A stretch of 64,000 nucleotides of DNA from Pseudomonas karstica (GTDB taxonomy: Bacteria; Pseudomonadota; Gammaproteobacteria; Pseudomonadales; Pseudomonadaceae): positions 93,888 through 157,887 of the forward strand of contig NZ_WLYI01000007.1 in NCBI RefSeq assembly GCF_009707515.1. The letters run 5' to 3'. Positions 8,420-16,779 of the stretch are shown in pieces (positions within the stretch are counted from its first letter, which is position 1; each line of letters starts with the position of its first letter). A model generated the notes under the pieces. That model searched no databases. It was not told the origin of the DNA and worked only from the letters and a program-made list of their open reading frames with translations. Made by a program: the position numbers and the translations under genes.

Positions 8420-10045
8420 TTAGAAAATATAGTCCGTGGTCAAAAAGCTCGACGCCCGATCATGAATGATGTCGCTGATCAGCGCCTTGTTGCTGTCCTG
8501 GAACTTGGTGGCCACCAACGTGCGGATAGAAAACACCCGCAACGCATCATGCACCGACAGCGTACCCTCGGCCGAGTTCTTGCGGCCATTGAACGGGAAG
8601 GTGTCCGGCCCACGCTGGCACTGGGCATTGATATTGATCCGGCCGACCTGATTGGCGAAGGTGTCCACCAGGCGTCCCACTTGCACCGGGTCGGTGCCGA
8701 AAATACTCAGTTGTTGGCCGAAGTCCGATTCCAGGACATAGTCGATCACCGTACCCAGGTCGCGGTAAGGCACGATGGGTACTACCGGGCCGAACTGTTC
8801 TTCGTGATAGACCCGCATTGCCGTGTTCACCGGGTACAGCACCGCCGGGTAGAAAAACGAACCACGGCTGGCACCGCCATGGGCATTGACCACCTTGGCC
8901 CCTTTCTCTTCAGCGTCGGCCACCAGCCCATGCAGGTAGTCGACCTTGCCCGGCTCTGGCAACGGCGTCAGGGACACGCCATCTTCCCACGGCATGCCGG
9001 GTTTGAGGGTCAGCAGTTTCTGGTTGAATTTTTCGATGAAACTGTCCACCACGTCTTCATGCACAAACAGGATTTTCAACGCGGTGCAGCGTTGCCCGTT
9101 GAAGGACAGGGAGCCGGTCACTGCTTCATTAACCGCATTGTCCAGGTCCACCTGGGGCAACACAATGCCGGGGTTTTTCGCATCCAAGCCCAGTGCCGCG
9201 CGCAGTCGATGAGGGCGCGGGTGCAGTTTCTTCAAGTCGCTGGCGGCCTTGTTGGTGCCGATAAACGCAAAGATATCGATCTTGCCGCTGGCCATCAGCG
9301 CACTGACGGTCTCCCGACCACTGCCGTAGATCACGTTGATCACCCCGGCCGGAAAGCTGTCGCGGAACGCTTCCAACAACGGACGGATCAGCAATACCCC
9401 GAGCTTAGCGGGCTTGAACACCACAGTGTTGCCCATGATCAACGCCGGGATCAGGGTGGTGAAGGTTTCGTTCAACGGGTAGTTGTAAGGTCCCATGCAC
9501 AGCGCCACACCCATGGGGACACGGCGGATTTGCCCCAGGGTGTCCTGCTCCAGCTCGAAGCGACTGGAGCGGCGGTCGAGTTCCTTGAGGGCGTTGATGG
9601 TGTCGGTGATGTAGTCGCAGGTGCGGTCGAATTCTTTTTGTGAGTCCTTGAGGTTCTTGCCGATCTCCCACATCAACAGCTTGACCACGGCGTCCCGCTG
9701 TTCGCGCATGCGCTGTAAAAAGGCCTCGACATGCTGGATGCGCTCGACTACCCGCATCGTTGGCCAACTGCCCTGGCCCCGGTCATAGGCGCGCACGGCG
9801 GCATCAAGTGCGGTCAAGGCGGTCTCGGCATCCAGCAGTGGAGTACTGCCAATGATCACTGGGGTGTCGCCATCGGCCCCGTGAAGTTGCACCGGGCTGC
9901 GCACTTGAGCTAAGGGGCCGGCCCATTCCCGCAACTGGCCATCCACCAGGTAGTCGCGCTGTTCAATGGGCGCCGCCAGCCGGTATTGCTCGGGAATGTC
10001 GGCGGCAGAGGGAAATAGATTGGCCAGCAGGTGATCGGTGGTCAT
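8420..10045 (-). CDS. Aldehyde dehydrogenase, non-phosphorylating GAPDH-like (GAPN-like)
   Basis: A 541-residue aldehyde dehydrogenase superfamily enzyme related to the NADP-dependent glyceraldehyde-3-phosphate dehydrogenases. That reaction would turn glyceraldehyde-3-phosphate directly into 3-phosphoglycerate with NADPH. Visible landmarks are the Asn of GPYNYPLNE, the cofactor lysine in VVFKPAK, the loop FIGTNKAASDL and the catalytic cysteine in FNGQRCTALK. The usual general-base block ELGGxxP is LGLDAKNP here. A C-terminal extension of about 40 residues follows the core. The ATG at 10045 has GGGG upstream. It diverges from the Dyp peroxidase gene. The substrate is inferred from the subfamily. 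Confidence 0.8.
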   Translation of the reverse strand: MTTDHLLANLFPSAADIPEQYRLAAPIEQRDYLVDGQLREWAGPLAQVRSPVQLHGADGDTPVIIGSTPLLDAETALTALDAAVRAYDRGQGSWPTMRVVERIQHVEAFLQRMREQRDAVVKLLMWEIGKNLKDSQKEFDRTCDYITDTINALKELDRRSSRFELEQDTLGQIRRVPMGVALCMGPYNYPLNETFTTLIPALIMGNTVVFKPAKLGVLLIRPLLEAFRDSFPAGVINVIYGSGRETVSALMASGKIDIFAFIGTNKAASDLKKLHPRPHRLRAALGLDAKNPGIVLPQVDLDNAVNEAVTGSLSFNGQRCTALKILFVHEDVVDSFIEKFNQKLLTLKPGMPWEDGVSLTPLPEPGKVDYLHGLVADAEEKGAKVVNAHGGASRGSFFYPAVLYPVNTAMRVYHEEQFGPVVPIVPYRDLGTVIDYVLESDFGQQLSIFGTDPVQVGRLVDTFANQVGRININAQCQRGPDTFPFNGRKNSAEGTLSVHDALRVFSIRTLVATKFQDSNKALISDIIHDRASSFLTTDYIF

Positions 10046-10184
10046 GTTGCTACCCCAAGGCTGATTGCAAAATATGAATAGAGATTCCCCCATCCGAGGG
10101 CTCTGTTGCAAGGCCCGAGCGCTTTCCACTACGCATTGGCTTGTCGCGCCGGGTAAACTGCACGGCTTTACTGAAGGAGTTCAC

Positions 10185-11048
10185 ATGAGTCAGTACCAGC
10201 CGGGCATTCTTGCCGCACCGGTGCCGCTACAGGCACGTCATTTGTTTTTTGCCCTGGATTCGGTCCATGCCGTGCCGGCTGCTTTCGATGCGCTGATGAA
10301 ATTGACGGACGCCCAGGCAGTGGTGGGCATGGGTGAGCCACTGGTCAGTGCCCTTGGTGCCCGGATCGAGGGGTTGCGGCCATTCCCTCACATCCGCGGG
10401 CCGGGAGCCGATAATCCATCCACCCAGCAGGCTCTTTGGGTGTGGCTGCACGGTGTGGATCGCGGCGAGTTGTTGATGCGCAGTCGGGCTTTTGAAAAAG
10501 CCCTGGCTCCGGCGTTTCGTCTGGTACAGATGACCGAAGGTTTTCGCTACAAGACAGGTTTTGACCTGACCGACTATGAAGACGGCACCGAAAACCCCCA
10601 TGACGACGCTGCGGTCGAGGCGGCCGTGGCCACTGGCGGCGCCAGCTTCGCCGCGATCCAACAATGGCAGCACGACTTGGACGGTTTCGCCGCGTTGCCC
10701 GCTCAAGAGCGGGATCACATCATTGGTCGTCGCCATGGCGACAACGAAGAACTGGACGACGCACCGGCGTCGGCTCATACCAAGCGCACCGCCCAGGAAA
10801 GCTTTACTCCTGAAGCATTTGTAGTGCGCCGCTCCATGCCGTGGGCCGAGAACGGCCAGGCCGGGCTGATGTTCCTCGCCTTCGGTCACTCCTTCGATGC
10901 CTTTGAAGCCCAATTGCGCCGTATGAGTGGGCTGGAAGACGGGATTGTCGATGGTTTATACCGCATCAGCCGGCCGTTGACCGGTGGGTATTACTGGTGT
11001 CCGCCACTAAAGGATGGGCATCTGGACGTGAGTGCCGTATTCCCTTAG
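10185..11048 (+). CDS. Dyp-type peroxidase
   Basis: A 287-residue heme peroxidase of the Dyp family, which oxidises dyes and phenolics with hydrogen peroxide. The distal motif is DYEDGTENP (family GxxDGxxNP), the proximal heme histidine is in SAHTKRT, and the distal arginine is probably in VVRRSMPW. There is no Tat signal, so this is a cytoplasmic B-type enzyme rather than an exported one. No encapsulin gene or cargo tail was found next to it. AAGGAG precedes the ATG by seven bases. It stands alone between the divergent aldehyde dehydrogenase and an MFS gene. Confidence 0.88.
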   Translation: MSQYQPGILAAPVPLQARHLFFALDSVHAVPAAFDALMKLTDAQAVVGMGEPLVSALGARIEGLRPFPHIRGPGADNPSTQQALWVWLHGVDRGELLMRSRAFEKALAPAFRLVQMTEGFRYKTGFDLTDYEDGTENPHDDAAVEAAVATGGASFAAIQQWQHDLDGFAALPAQERDHIIGRRHGDNEELDDAPASAHTKRTAQESFTPEAFVVRRSMPWAENGQAGLMFLAFGHSFDAFEAQLRRMSGLEDGIVDGLYRISRPLTGGYYWCPPLKDGHLDVSAVFP

Positions 11049-11163
11049 CGGCTTTAAACCCCCGCGAGGTCTTTTATCAGGCTGTGTACCCAATGGGGCC
11101 TTGTAAAACCCAGGACGAGAACGCTAACGTTGCGGTCCTGTTATTTCTGAATGTTTCAGTCTT

Positions 11164-12294
11164 ATGCCCGATCCGGCTCAACGCATTGCTGATTCCACCT
11201 CGCGCCGCGCCGCGCTGACCCTGGGTTTGTGCCTGCCCAGTGACGTGTTGCTCTATCTGTTGTTGCCCATGGAATCCCAGGCATTCGGTATTACCCTGGC
11301 CCAGGCCGGGGTATTGCTGGCGGCTAATCGGCTGGTGCGGATTTTCGGTTACCGACATGTGCTGAATTTCTATGCCCGCCGGGGTGATCGCCTGACCTGC
11401 ATGCTGGCCGCTGGTGCGGCGGCGGTCTGTGCCCTGGGCAATTCGTTCTTTTCCGGGTTTGCCGCGCTGCTGGTGCTGCGGCTGATCTGGGGCCTGTGTT
11501 TTGCCGCGTTGAACCTCTCGACCCAAGTACTGGCCACTTCCGAACCTGTGGGTGCTGCGCGTCGAGCAGGACGTTCCCGGGCGCTGATTGCCCTCGGCCC
11601 GATGCTGGCCTTGCCCCTGGGCGGCTTGCTGACACTATGGGCCGGGCCCCGGCCCATCTTTTTGATTCTGGCAGGGTGTTGCCTGGCGGGCCTTTGGGTG
11701 GCGCGGGGATTACCTACGGGCGGGCATGATTTGCACGGTACGCCAGGCCGTCGCTTTCGCTTGCCGGACAGTGTGGCGGTGTGGTCGTTTATCGAAGGCG
11801 TAGCCCTGGATGGACTGTTTATTTTCGGTCTGTCGATCCAGGCGCAAAAAATCCTCGGCGGCGATGCTGTGCTGATCGCCGGCGGGCTGATGGCCTTGCG
11901 CTACGTCTCGGAACTGCTCCTGAGCCCCCTGGGCGGGAGGATGTCCCAGCGTTTTGGCGCGACTTCCATGCTGCTACTGTTTTCCTTCCTCAGTGCCCTG
12001 GCTTTAACGGCGTTCGGCAGTGACTGGGTGATCATCGGCGCCGCGGCGGTGCTGATACTGCGGGCGTTGCAATTACCCTTGGTGACGACCCTGGTGGCCG
12101 AGCGCAATCCGGGGTCCATGCGGGTGTCAGCCCTGGCCTCCAATGCGGTTTGGCGCGATATCGGCGCGGGTCTTGGCCCATTGCTGGCAGGTTTACTGCT
12201 GCCGGTGGCATCGGCACCTTGGGTGTTTGGCGTATCGGGTGCGGCGATTGTGGTCAGTGCGGTATTTTGTTGGCGGACAAAAATTTCAACCTGA
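11164..12294 (+). CDS. MFS transporter
   Basis: A 376-residue major facilitator superfamily protein with about twelve hydrophobic segments. The loop after helix 2 reads RLVRIFGYRHVLNFYARRGDR, a variant of the MFS A-motif region, and helix 4 carries LRLIWGLCFAALN. A central basic loop (about residues 180-200) separates the two halves. The protein is at the short end for the family. Substrate cannot be read from sequence. The next gene starts 15 bases later, so co-transcription is likely. Confidence 0.85.
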   Translation: MPDPAQRIADSTSRRAALTLGLCLPSDVLLYLLLPMESQAFGITLAQAGVLLAANRLVRIFGYRHVLNFYARRGDRLTCMLAAGAAAVCALGNSFFSGFAALLVLRLIWGLCFAALNLSTQVLATSEPVGAARRAGRSRALIALGPMLALPLGGLLTLWAGPRPIFLILAGCCLAGLWVARGLPTGGHDLHGTPGRRFRLPDSVAVWSFIEGVALDGLFIFGLSIQAQKILGGDAVLIAGGLMALRYVSELLLSPLGGRMSQRFGATSMLLLFSFLSALALTAFGSDWVIIGAAAVLILRALQLPLVTTLVAERNPGSMRVSALASNAVWRDIGAGLGPLLAGLLLPVASAPWVFGVSGAAIVVSAVFCWRTKIST

Positions 12295-12309
12295 GATTTG
12301 AGGCGTTTC

Positions 12310-12777
12310 GTGTTCCTTGAAAAAAACTTCATACGTTTGCTCGACGAGTCATACCGGCATTGGACCGGTCATGGACTGCTGGCGCCCTCTAACCTGGACG
12401 AACCGCAGCGTCTCACCTGGCTGCATGAGCAGGCGCCCTACAGCCTGCTGGCCCATGACGGTGCGGCGGACCCACGTTTCACTTACGCCAATGCATGCGC
12501 GCTGGCCTGCTTCAAGTACCCACGGGAGGCCTTTATCGGCATGCCGTCCCGATTCAGCGCCTCGGAATTGGACCGCGTCGCCCGCCAGGTCTTGCTGGAG
12601 CAAGTCACGGCCCAGGGGATCGCCCAAGGCTATAGCGGCTGGCGCGTCGACGCCGAGCAGCAGCCGTTCATGATTTATGCCGGGGTGGTCTGGACCTTGC
12701 TCGACGAGGCCCACAAGTCCTGCGGCCAGGCGGCGTTGTTCTGGCCGGACGAGCAGCGGATCGGCGTGCTGGCTTAA
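12310..12777 (+). CDS. MEKHLA domain protein
   Basis: A 155-residue PAS-like protein of the MEKHLA domain family. The family pattern is visible in DPRFTYANACALACFKYPREAFIGMPSR-type sequence near the middle, with GYSGWRVDAEQQPFMI and a final GQAALFWPDE. Such domains are thought to be small-molecule or redox sensors, but their role in bacteria is unproven. The GTG at 12310 is preferred because GAGG stands six bases before it; a TTG at 12298 is the alternative. It follows the MFS gene by 15 bases and ends overlapping the stop of the convergent DUF3087 gene by four bases. Confidence 0.78.
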   Translation: MFLEKNFIRLLDESYRHWTGHGLLAPSNLDEPQRLTWLHEQAPYSLLAHDGAADPRFTYANACALACFKYPREAFIGMPSRFSASELDRVARQVLLEQVTAQGIAQGYSGWRVDAEQQPFMIYAGVVWTLLDEAHKSCGQAALFWPDEQRIGVLA

Positions 12778-13295
12778 GGTTTTTTCAACACGTCCAACCA
12801 CGCGGGGTCGAGACGCGTTTGTTCGATCTCCATCCCCAGTGCCTGCATCTTCGCCTTGTGTTCCTCGATCTCATGCACGAGTTGCGCCTGGGCGCTGGAG
12901 TTGGCATCCAGCTCATGCATCTGAGTCAACCCCAAGTGGTAGAAACGCAGCAGTTTGAGCGCCGCCGGGTTGTTGGCCTGTACCTGCTCGGTGACGGTGT
13001 GCATCACATTGGTCACGCGCATCAGGCTGCGCTTGAGCTGCCAACCATAGATGGCCGGGGCCAGCCAGGGTTGTGACCAGAGCGGGCCACGTACCAGGGC
13101 CACGGTCAGCAACACTGCGGCCAATACCCCGCCGACATTGAAACGAAAGTTGTCCCCGCCAGGTTCGCCAAACAGCATCACGGCCAGGCTGGACAGCAGC
13201 ATCGCCAGGGCCACGAACACCAGGGCAACGATCAGCGTGCTACGCCGGGTCTGTTGACGATAGGTGTGTGGGTCGCAGGGTTTGATCTCGAACAT
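12774..13295 (-). CDS. DUF3087 family membrane protein
   Basis: A 173-residue inner-membrane protein of the DUF3087 type. It begins MFEIKPCDPHTYRQQTRRST, then has two transmembrane helices (about residues 24-45 and 54-70). A soluble helical tail follows with LKLLRFYHLGLTQMHELDANSS and a final coiled coil (HEIEEHKAKMQALGMEIEQ). The ATG at 13295 fits the family start; one at 13313 would add six residues. Function is unknown. Its stop overlaps that of the convergent MEKHLA gene. Confidence 0.75.
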   Translation of the reverse strand: MFEIKPCDPHTYRQQTRRSTLIVALVFVALAMLLSSLAVMLFGEPGGDNFRFNVGGVLAAVLLTVALVRGPLWSQPWLAPAIYGWQLKRSLMRVTNVMHTVTEQVQANNPAALKLLRFYHLGLTQMHELDANSSAQAQLVHEIEEHKAKMQALGMEIEQTRLDPAWLDVLKKP

Positions 13296-13424
13296 CCGGG
13301 GGGCAGTCTCCATGGGGCGAGTAGGGGCATAAGGCCATTTGGCATCTTCTCATGCTTCGTGGTGCCGGGGGTTGTAATCAGGTTGAACGATGGTTGTCCA
13401 CGGTTTCTCTAACGGAGGTAGGCC

Positions 13425-13445
13425 ATGAACTTCCAAGGGAGGTGA
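13425..13445 (+). CDS. Possible six-codon leader peptide
   Basis: A mini-frame encoding MNFQGR with its own strong ribosome site (GGAGG six bases before the ATG). Its last codons and stop, GGG AGG TGA, contain the ribosome site of the next gene, which starts four bases after the TGA. This looks like a translational coupling leader, but nothing else proves it is translated. Confidence 0.4.
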   Translation: MNFQGR

Positions 13446-13448
13446 ACC

Positions 13449-13619
13449 ATGATTCAGTACCAGCAACCCGGCACGACTCATCCCGATGAGCGCACGCCTG
13501 GAGAGGAAGAGCGCGACAATGACGCCTTGCGCCCCAATGACCCGGCTGAGCGTGAAGACGATGTGACGCGGGTCGAAGAAGACCTGGAAAACCTGCATGA
13601 CAAGGCGCGCCCGTTATGA
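13449..13619 (+). CDS. Small acidic protein (56 aa)
   Basis: A 56-residue, highly charged and probably disordered protein (EEERDNDALRPNDPAERED, then VEEDLENLHDKARP). GGGAGG sits six bases before the ATG. It has no signal peptide or membrane helix. It is followed directly by a second small hydrophilic protein, and both share the terminator at 13842. Proteins of this composition in Pseudomonas are sometimes stress-related, but no family can be named here. Function unknown. Confidence 0.7.
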   Translation: MIQYQQPGTTHPDERTPGEEERDNDALRPNDPAEREDDVTRVEEDLENLHDKARPL

Positions 13620-13642
13620 CTCGGCGAGCGCAGGAGGTAGTG

Positions 13643-13837
13643 ATGAGTAACCGTAAAGACGGTCCGCATTCATCGGAGCATTCCAGCGGCAAGGACGAAT
13701 TGGGTTTTGACCCGGATTCGCCGGACCTGGCCGATCCGCAGGTCGACCCTGTCGGTCCTGCTATTGCACCATTGGATGAGAAGGAAAAACCGGGCAAGAA
13801 ACCGGCTTACGATCCCTTGGCAGACCTGAAGCCATGA
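13643..13837 (+). CDS. Small hydrophilic protein (64 aa)
   Basis: A 64-residue soluble and probably disordered protein rich in Asp, Pro and Lys (GFDPDSPDLADPQVDPVGP, then PGKKPAYDPLADLKP). GGAGG lies five bases before the ATG at 13643. An upstream ATG at 13616 overlaps the previous stop but lacks a ribosome site. It forms a two-gene unit with the 56-residue protein and ends at a clear terminator. No function is recognised. Confidence 0.7.
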   Translation: MSNRKDGPHSSEHSSGKDELGFDPDSPDLADPQVDPVGPAIAPLDEKEKPGKKPAYDPLADLKP

Positions 13838-13841
13838 GCAG

Positions 13842-13866
13842 GGCCCCGCATTGAGCGGGGCCTTTT
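13842..13866 (+). terminator. Intrinsic terminator of the two small genes
   Basis: A perfect eight-base GC stem (13842-13849 with 13855-13862), a five-base loop and a TTTT tail, five bases after the stop. Confidence 0.85.
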
Positions 13867-13910
13867 GCCCGTGATGATCTCCTCAACGCCTCAGAACTCA
13901 CTCCTCGTGT

Positions 13911-14159
13911 TCATTCGCCAAACCTCTTCGGTGCAGTCCAGGTAACGTCGGTAATCCCATATTTTTCTGCCCAGGGCCGAGTAGTCTTTTTTACCTGCTC
14001 ATGTCCCGGGCGGCCGATGCGGGCAACGTGAGCGACACCTGCATCGCAGGCGGCCCAATGCCAGGCCTCGGCGTTATTCATGGTCTCGGCCCGCACGACA
14101 AAAGCCTTCGGCTGACCATGTAGAAAATAGTGGATGGTATAGATCGTAGCGGTACTCAT
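13911..14159 (-). CDS. Small conserved protein, DUF6555-like
   Basis: An 82-residue soluble protein, probably alpha/beta. It contains IYTIHYFLHGQPKAFVVRAET, then MNNAEAWHWAACDAGVAHV, and it ends in TWTAPKRFGE. I associate this pattern with a small Pseudomonas family (DUF6555), with moderate confidence. GGGAGG precedes the ATG by four to five bases. It is convergent with the small-protein pair and divergent from the acetyltransferase gene. No role is known. Confidence 0.65.
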   Translation of the reverse strand: MSTATIYTIHYFLHGQPKAFVVRAETMNNAEAWHWAACDAGVAHVARIGRPGHEQVKKTTRPWAEKYGITDVTWTAPKRFGE

Positions 14160-14318
14160 ATAGCCTCCCTGTCTTGTACTGAAATGGATGCAAAACAGTT
14201 CAGAAAGGTTCAGAAATATTGTGCCCGCCGGTACGGGCTTTGAGGTAAATCACGATTGGCAAGCTGAGTCCTTCAGGGTATTAGTAGTGTCTTCATCTCA
14301 ATGCTCAAGGACTGCGTC

Positions 14319-15149
14319 ATGTCTGAGGAATTGCCCCGCCTGGCCCACAGCCGCTTGTACCTGCAGCGCCTTGGGTATGACACGCCACCTGCGCCGACCC
14401 TGCAAACCCTCAGGAGCTTGCAACTGCGCCATGTCAGCACCTTTGCCTTTGAAACCCTGTCGTCGCTGTTGCACGCGCCGGTGCCGATCGACGTGTCCAG
14501 CGTGGAGCAAAAAGTCTTGTTCGACGGGCGGGGCGGTTATTGCTATGAACTGAACCAACTGTTCCTGGCCTTGCTGCAAGAGCTGGGCTTCGATGCGCGG
14601 GGTATTACAGGCCGGGTGGTGATGGGCGGGCCGCCCGATGCGCTGACGTCGCGTACTCATCGCCTGAGCCTGGTGACCGTCGACGGCGTGCGTTATATCA
14701 GCGACGTAGGCTTTGGTGGCATGGTGCCCAGCAGCCCGTTGCAACTGGACACCGAAGCACCCCAGGCCACTGCCCATGAACCCTATCGCCTGAGCTTGAA
14801 AGAGGACAAATACACGTTATGGGCCCAGGTCGCCGGGGAGTGGCGCGGGTTGTATGTATTCGATTTGCAGCCGCAGTCACGCATCGATTATGAAGTCGGC
14901 AATTGGTACGTCTCCACTCATCCAGAGTCGCTGTTTCTTGGCCAGCTGAAAGTGGCACTGCTCGCTCCGGGCCTGCGCCAGACCTTGAACAATGGCTACT
15001 ACGCCGTCCACTACCTGGACCGCGACAGCGAAAAACGTGCGATCCAGGACGTGGACGAATTGATGGCTCTGCTACAAGATAATTTCGGCATTCGCCTGCC
15101 CGAACACCCGCAACTTCGAGCCAGCCTTGAGCGTCTGCTGGTGTTCTAA
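14319..15149 (+). CDS. nat: Arylamine N-acetyltransferase
   Basis: A 276-residue cytoplasmic acetyltransferase that moves acetyl from acetyl-CoA to arylamines, arylhydroxylamines or hydrazines. The catalytic Cys-His-Asp triad is visible: Cys in RGGYCYELN, His in RTHRLSLV and Asp in SDVGFGG. Length and domain order (helical bundle, beta barrel, alpha/beta lid) fit the family. The ATG at 14319 has AAGG eight bases upstream; an ATG at 14301 lacks one. It is monocistronic. In bacteria these enzymes usually detoxify xenobiotics or aromatic intermediates. Confidence 0.93.
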   Translation: MSEELPRLAHSRLYLQRLGYDTPPAPTLQTLRSLQLRHVSTFAFETLSSLLHAPVPIDVSSVEQKVLFDGRGGYCYELNQLFLALLQELGFDARGITGRVVMGGPPDALTSRTHRLSLVTVDGVRYISDVGFGGMVPSSPLQLDTEAPQATAHEPYRLSLKEDKYTLWAQVAGEWRGLYVFDLQPQSRIDYEVGNWYVSTHPESLFLGQLKVALLAPGLRQTLNNGYYAVHYLDRDSEKRAIQDVDELMALLQDNFGIRLPEHPQLRASLERLLVF

Positions 15150-15293
15150 GGTTGACTATCAGGTCTGGAAGGGATGGCGGATGTTGCTCCGCGTTAGCGC
15201 AATTTAAGCAGGCGCTCTATCCTTTGTAGCTCAGCACTCCCGGTCGGTCGATCTGTGCACAGTATTAAACCGTGAACTCATCTGGAGGTGTCT

Positions 15294-16112
15294 ATGCGAA
15301 CCATTGAACTGGCTGGCGTTTCTGTCCCTGTGATTGGCCAAGGAACCTGGCGCATGGGAGAAGATCCCCTGCAGCGGCGAGCCGAGGTCGGTGCTTTGCA
15401 GTTAGGTATCGATGAAGGCATGACACTGATTGATACGGCTGAAATGTACGCAGAGGGTGGTGCGGAGGAAGTCGTAGGCGAGGCGATTCGTGGCAGGCGC
15501 GACCAGGTTATCGTTGTCAGTAAAGTCTACCCTCACAACGCCAGTCGCAAGGGTATTCCCCGGGCCTGTGATGCCAGTCTCACCCGCCTGGGTACAGACT
15601 ACATTGACCTGTATCTGTTGCATTGGCGCGGGCAGTACCCGCTTGAGGAAACCGTTGAAGCCTTTGAGCGGCTGCGCGAAGCGGGCAAGATTGGTCGCTG
15701 GGGCGTTTCCAATTTCGACGTCGCGGACCTTCAGGAACTGGCATCCCCGGAATGCGCTACCAATCAGGTGCTCTACAACATCGAAGAGCGCGGTATCGAA
15801 TTTGACCTGCTGCCTTGGCAGCAGCGGCATTTGCCGTTGATGGCTTATTGTCCGATCGCCCAGGGCGGTGGTTTGTTGTCCAGCCCCACCCTCGAACAAA
15901 TTGCCCATCGTCACGAGGTGACACCGGCCCAGGTTTCGTTGGCCTGGGTGCTGCGCCAGGAGGGCGTGATTGCCATTCCCAAGGCTGTACAGCCCGAGCA
16001 TGTTCGGCTCAACGCCGCAGCAGCCAACGTCGTCCTTGAGGAGCATGACCTGGACGCAATTGACCGTGTGTTCGGCGCGCCGAAACGCAAGCATCCGTTG
16101 GCGATGGTCTGA
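15294..16112 (+). CDS. Aldo/keto reductase
   Basis: A 272-residue NADPH-dependent aldo/keto reductase with a TIM-barrel fold. The catalytic tetrad is visible: Asp and Tyr in LIDTAEMYAEGG, Lys in VIVVSKVYP and His in YLLHWRGQ. The cofactor end is IAIPKAVQPEHVRLN. A strong GGAGG lies six bases before the ATG. The genetic context does not indicate a substrate. The gene is convergent with hcp, with a strong hairpin between them. Confidence 0.92.
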   Translation: MRTIELAGVSVPVIGQGTWRMGEDPLQRRAEVGALQLGIDEGMTLIDTAEMYAEGGAEEVVGEAIRGRRDQVIVVSKVYPHNASRKGIPRACDASLTRLGTDYIDLYLLHWRGQYPLEETVEAFERLREAGKIGRWGVSNFDVADLQELASPECATNQVLYNIEERGIEFDLLPWQQRHLPLMAYCPIAQGGGLLSSPTLEQIAHRHEVTPAQVSLAWVLRQEGVIAIPKAVQPEHVRLNAAAANVVLEEHDLDAIDRVFGAPKRKHPLAMV

Positions 16113-16130
16113 TACGCCGCTGTCGGTGGA

Positions 16131-16155
16131 TCGGCATCGCCATTGGTGATGCCGA
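16131..16155. terminator. Hairpin between convergent reductase and hcp genes
   Basis: An eleven-base stem (16131-16141 with 16145-16155, one G-T pair) and a three-base loop. It sits between two stops and can serve both strands, although neither side has a long T-run. Confidence 0.55.
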
Positions 16156-16178
16156 CCTACTTTCAACTAGGGTTAGCC

Positions 16179-16694
16179 TTAGCCAGCTACCGGGCTGCGC
16201 CAGTCATCGGAGCCGGAAGTGCCGGCAACTTCGTGGGTCCAGACGATTTTACGGTAGGTGAAATACACATCTTCCAGATGGGTGAAGTGGGCATTGTTCG
16301 GGTCTTGGCAATTGGGCATTCGTGACTGGATGTCGACGATGATCGCGTCTTCCAACTCAATGGTGAAGTAATGCTCCTGGGTACCTGCGATGGAGGTGCG
16401 GTACCACTCCAGGCGACACTTGACCATTTCTCCCGAGGTGAGCGCACTGAACAGCAGTGGCGAAGACTTATCGAATACCTTGCTGATCATCAAGGGTTTA
16501 TGAACGCGCTGGCCTGTCGGCTGGCCGGATTGCGGATCACGAGGAATGATGACCTGATGCGCAAAAGCCTCGACCAGAATTTGGTCTTCGTGGCCTTCCT
16601 GGTAAATGTTGCCTACCGAGTCTTGAGTGAACGTTCCTGCGGTAATCAAACCTTGTTTGGTACCGGTAATGGATAAGTACGCAGGTGTTGGCAT
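16179..16694 (-). CDS. hcp: T6SS tube protein Hcp
   Basis: A 171-residue Hcp, the hexameric ring protein that stacks into the inner tube of the type VI machine and carries small effectors. Family landmarks are the start AYLSITGTKQGLI, the loop GHEDQILVEAFAHQVIIPRD, VFDKSSPLLFSALTSGE, and the end FTHLEDVYFTYRKIVWTHE. Length matches H2-type Hcp, with no extended effector domain. AAGGA lies eight bases before the ATG. It is transcribed away from the tss operon and has its own -24/-12 promoter, which points to control by the sigma-54 activator in the same locus. Confidence 0.95.
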   Translation of the reverse strand: MPTPAYLSITGTKQGLITAGTFTQDSVGNIYQEGHEDQILVEAFAHQVIIPRDPQSGQPTGQRVHKPLMISKVFDKSSPLLFSALTSGEMVKCRLEWYRTSIAGTQEHYFTIELEDAIIVDIQSRMPNCQDPNNAHFTHLEDVYFTYRKIVWTHEVAGTSGSDDWRSPVAG

Positions 16695-16764
16695 GATCGG
16701 TTTCCTTGCCTGATAAATAAGAGTCGCCTCAACTGGCGATATGCCCGACGGGCAGTACTTGATA

Positions 16765-16779
16765 ACAAGAAGCGTGCCA
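16765..16779 (-). promoter_or_regulatory. Sigma-54 (RpoN) -24/-12 promoter of hcp
   Basis: On the minus strand the sequence is TGGCACG-N4-TTGT, against the consensus TGGCACG-N4-TTGC. The -24 block is perfect, the spacing is exact, and the single mismatch is T for C at -12. The expected start of transcription is near 16753, giving a leader of about 60 bases before the hcp ATG. Confidence 0.75.

Noticed and set aside
8183..9643. Long plus-strand open frame (486 codons) across the aldehyde dehydrogenase gene
   Set aside because: It is the antisense shadow of a clearly recognised enzyme and translates into His/Gln/Arg-rich sequence with no family features.
11112..11141. Hairpin-like sequence after the Dyp peroxidase gene as a terminator
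   Set aside because: Only the outer six bases (CAGGAC/GTCCTG) pair well, the inside is mismatched, and the T-run is interrupted.
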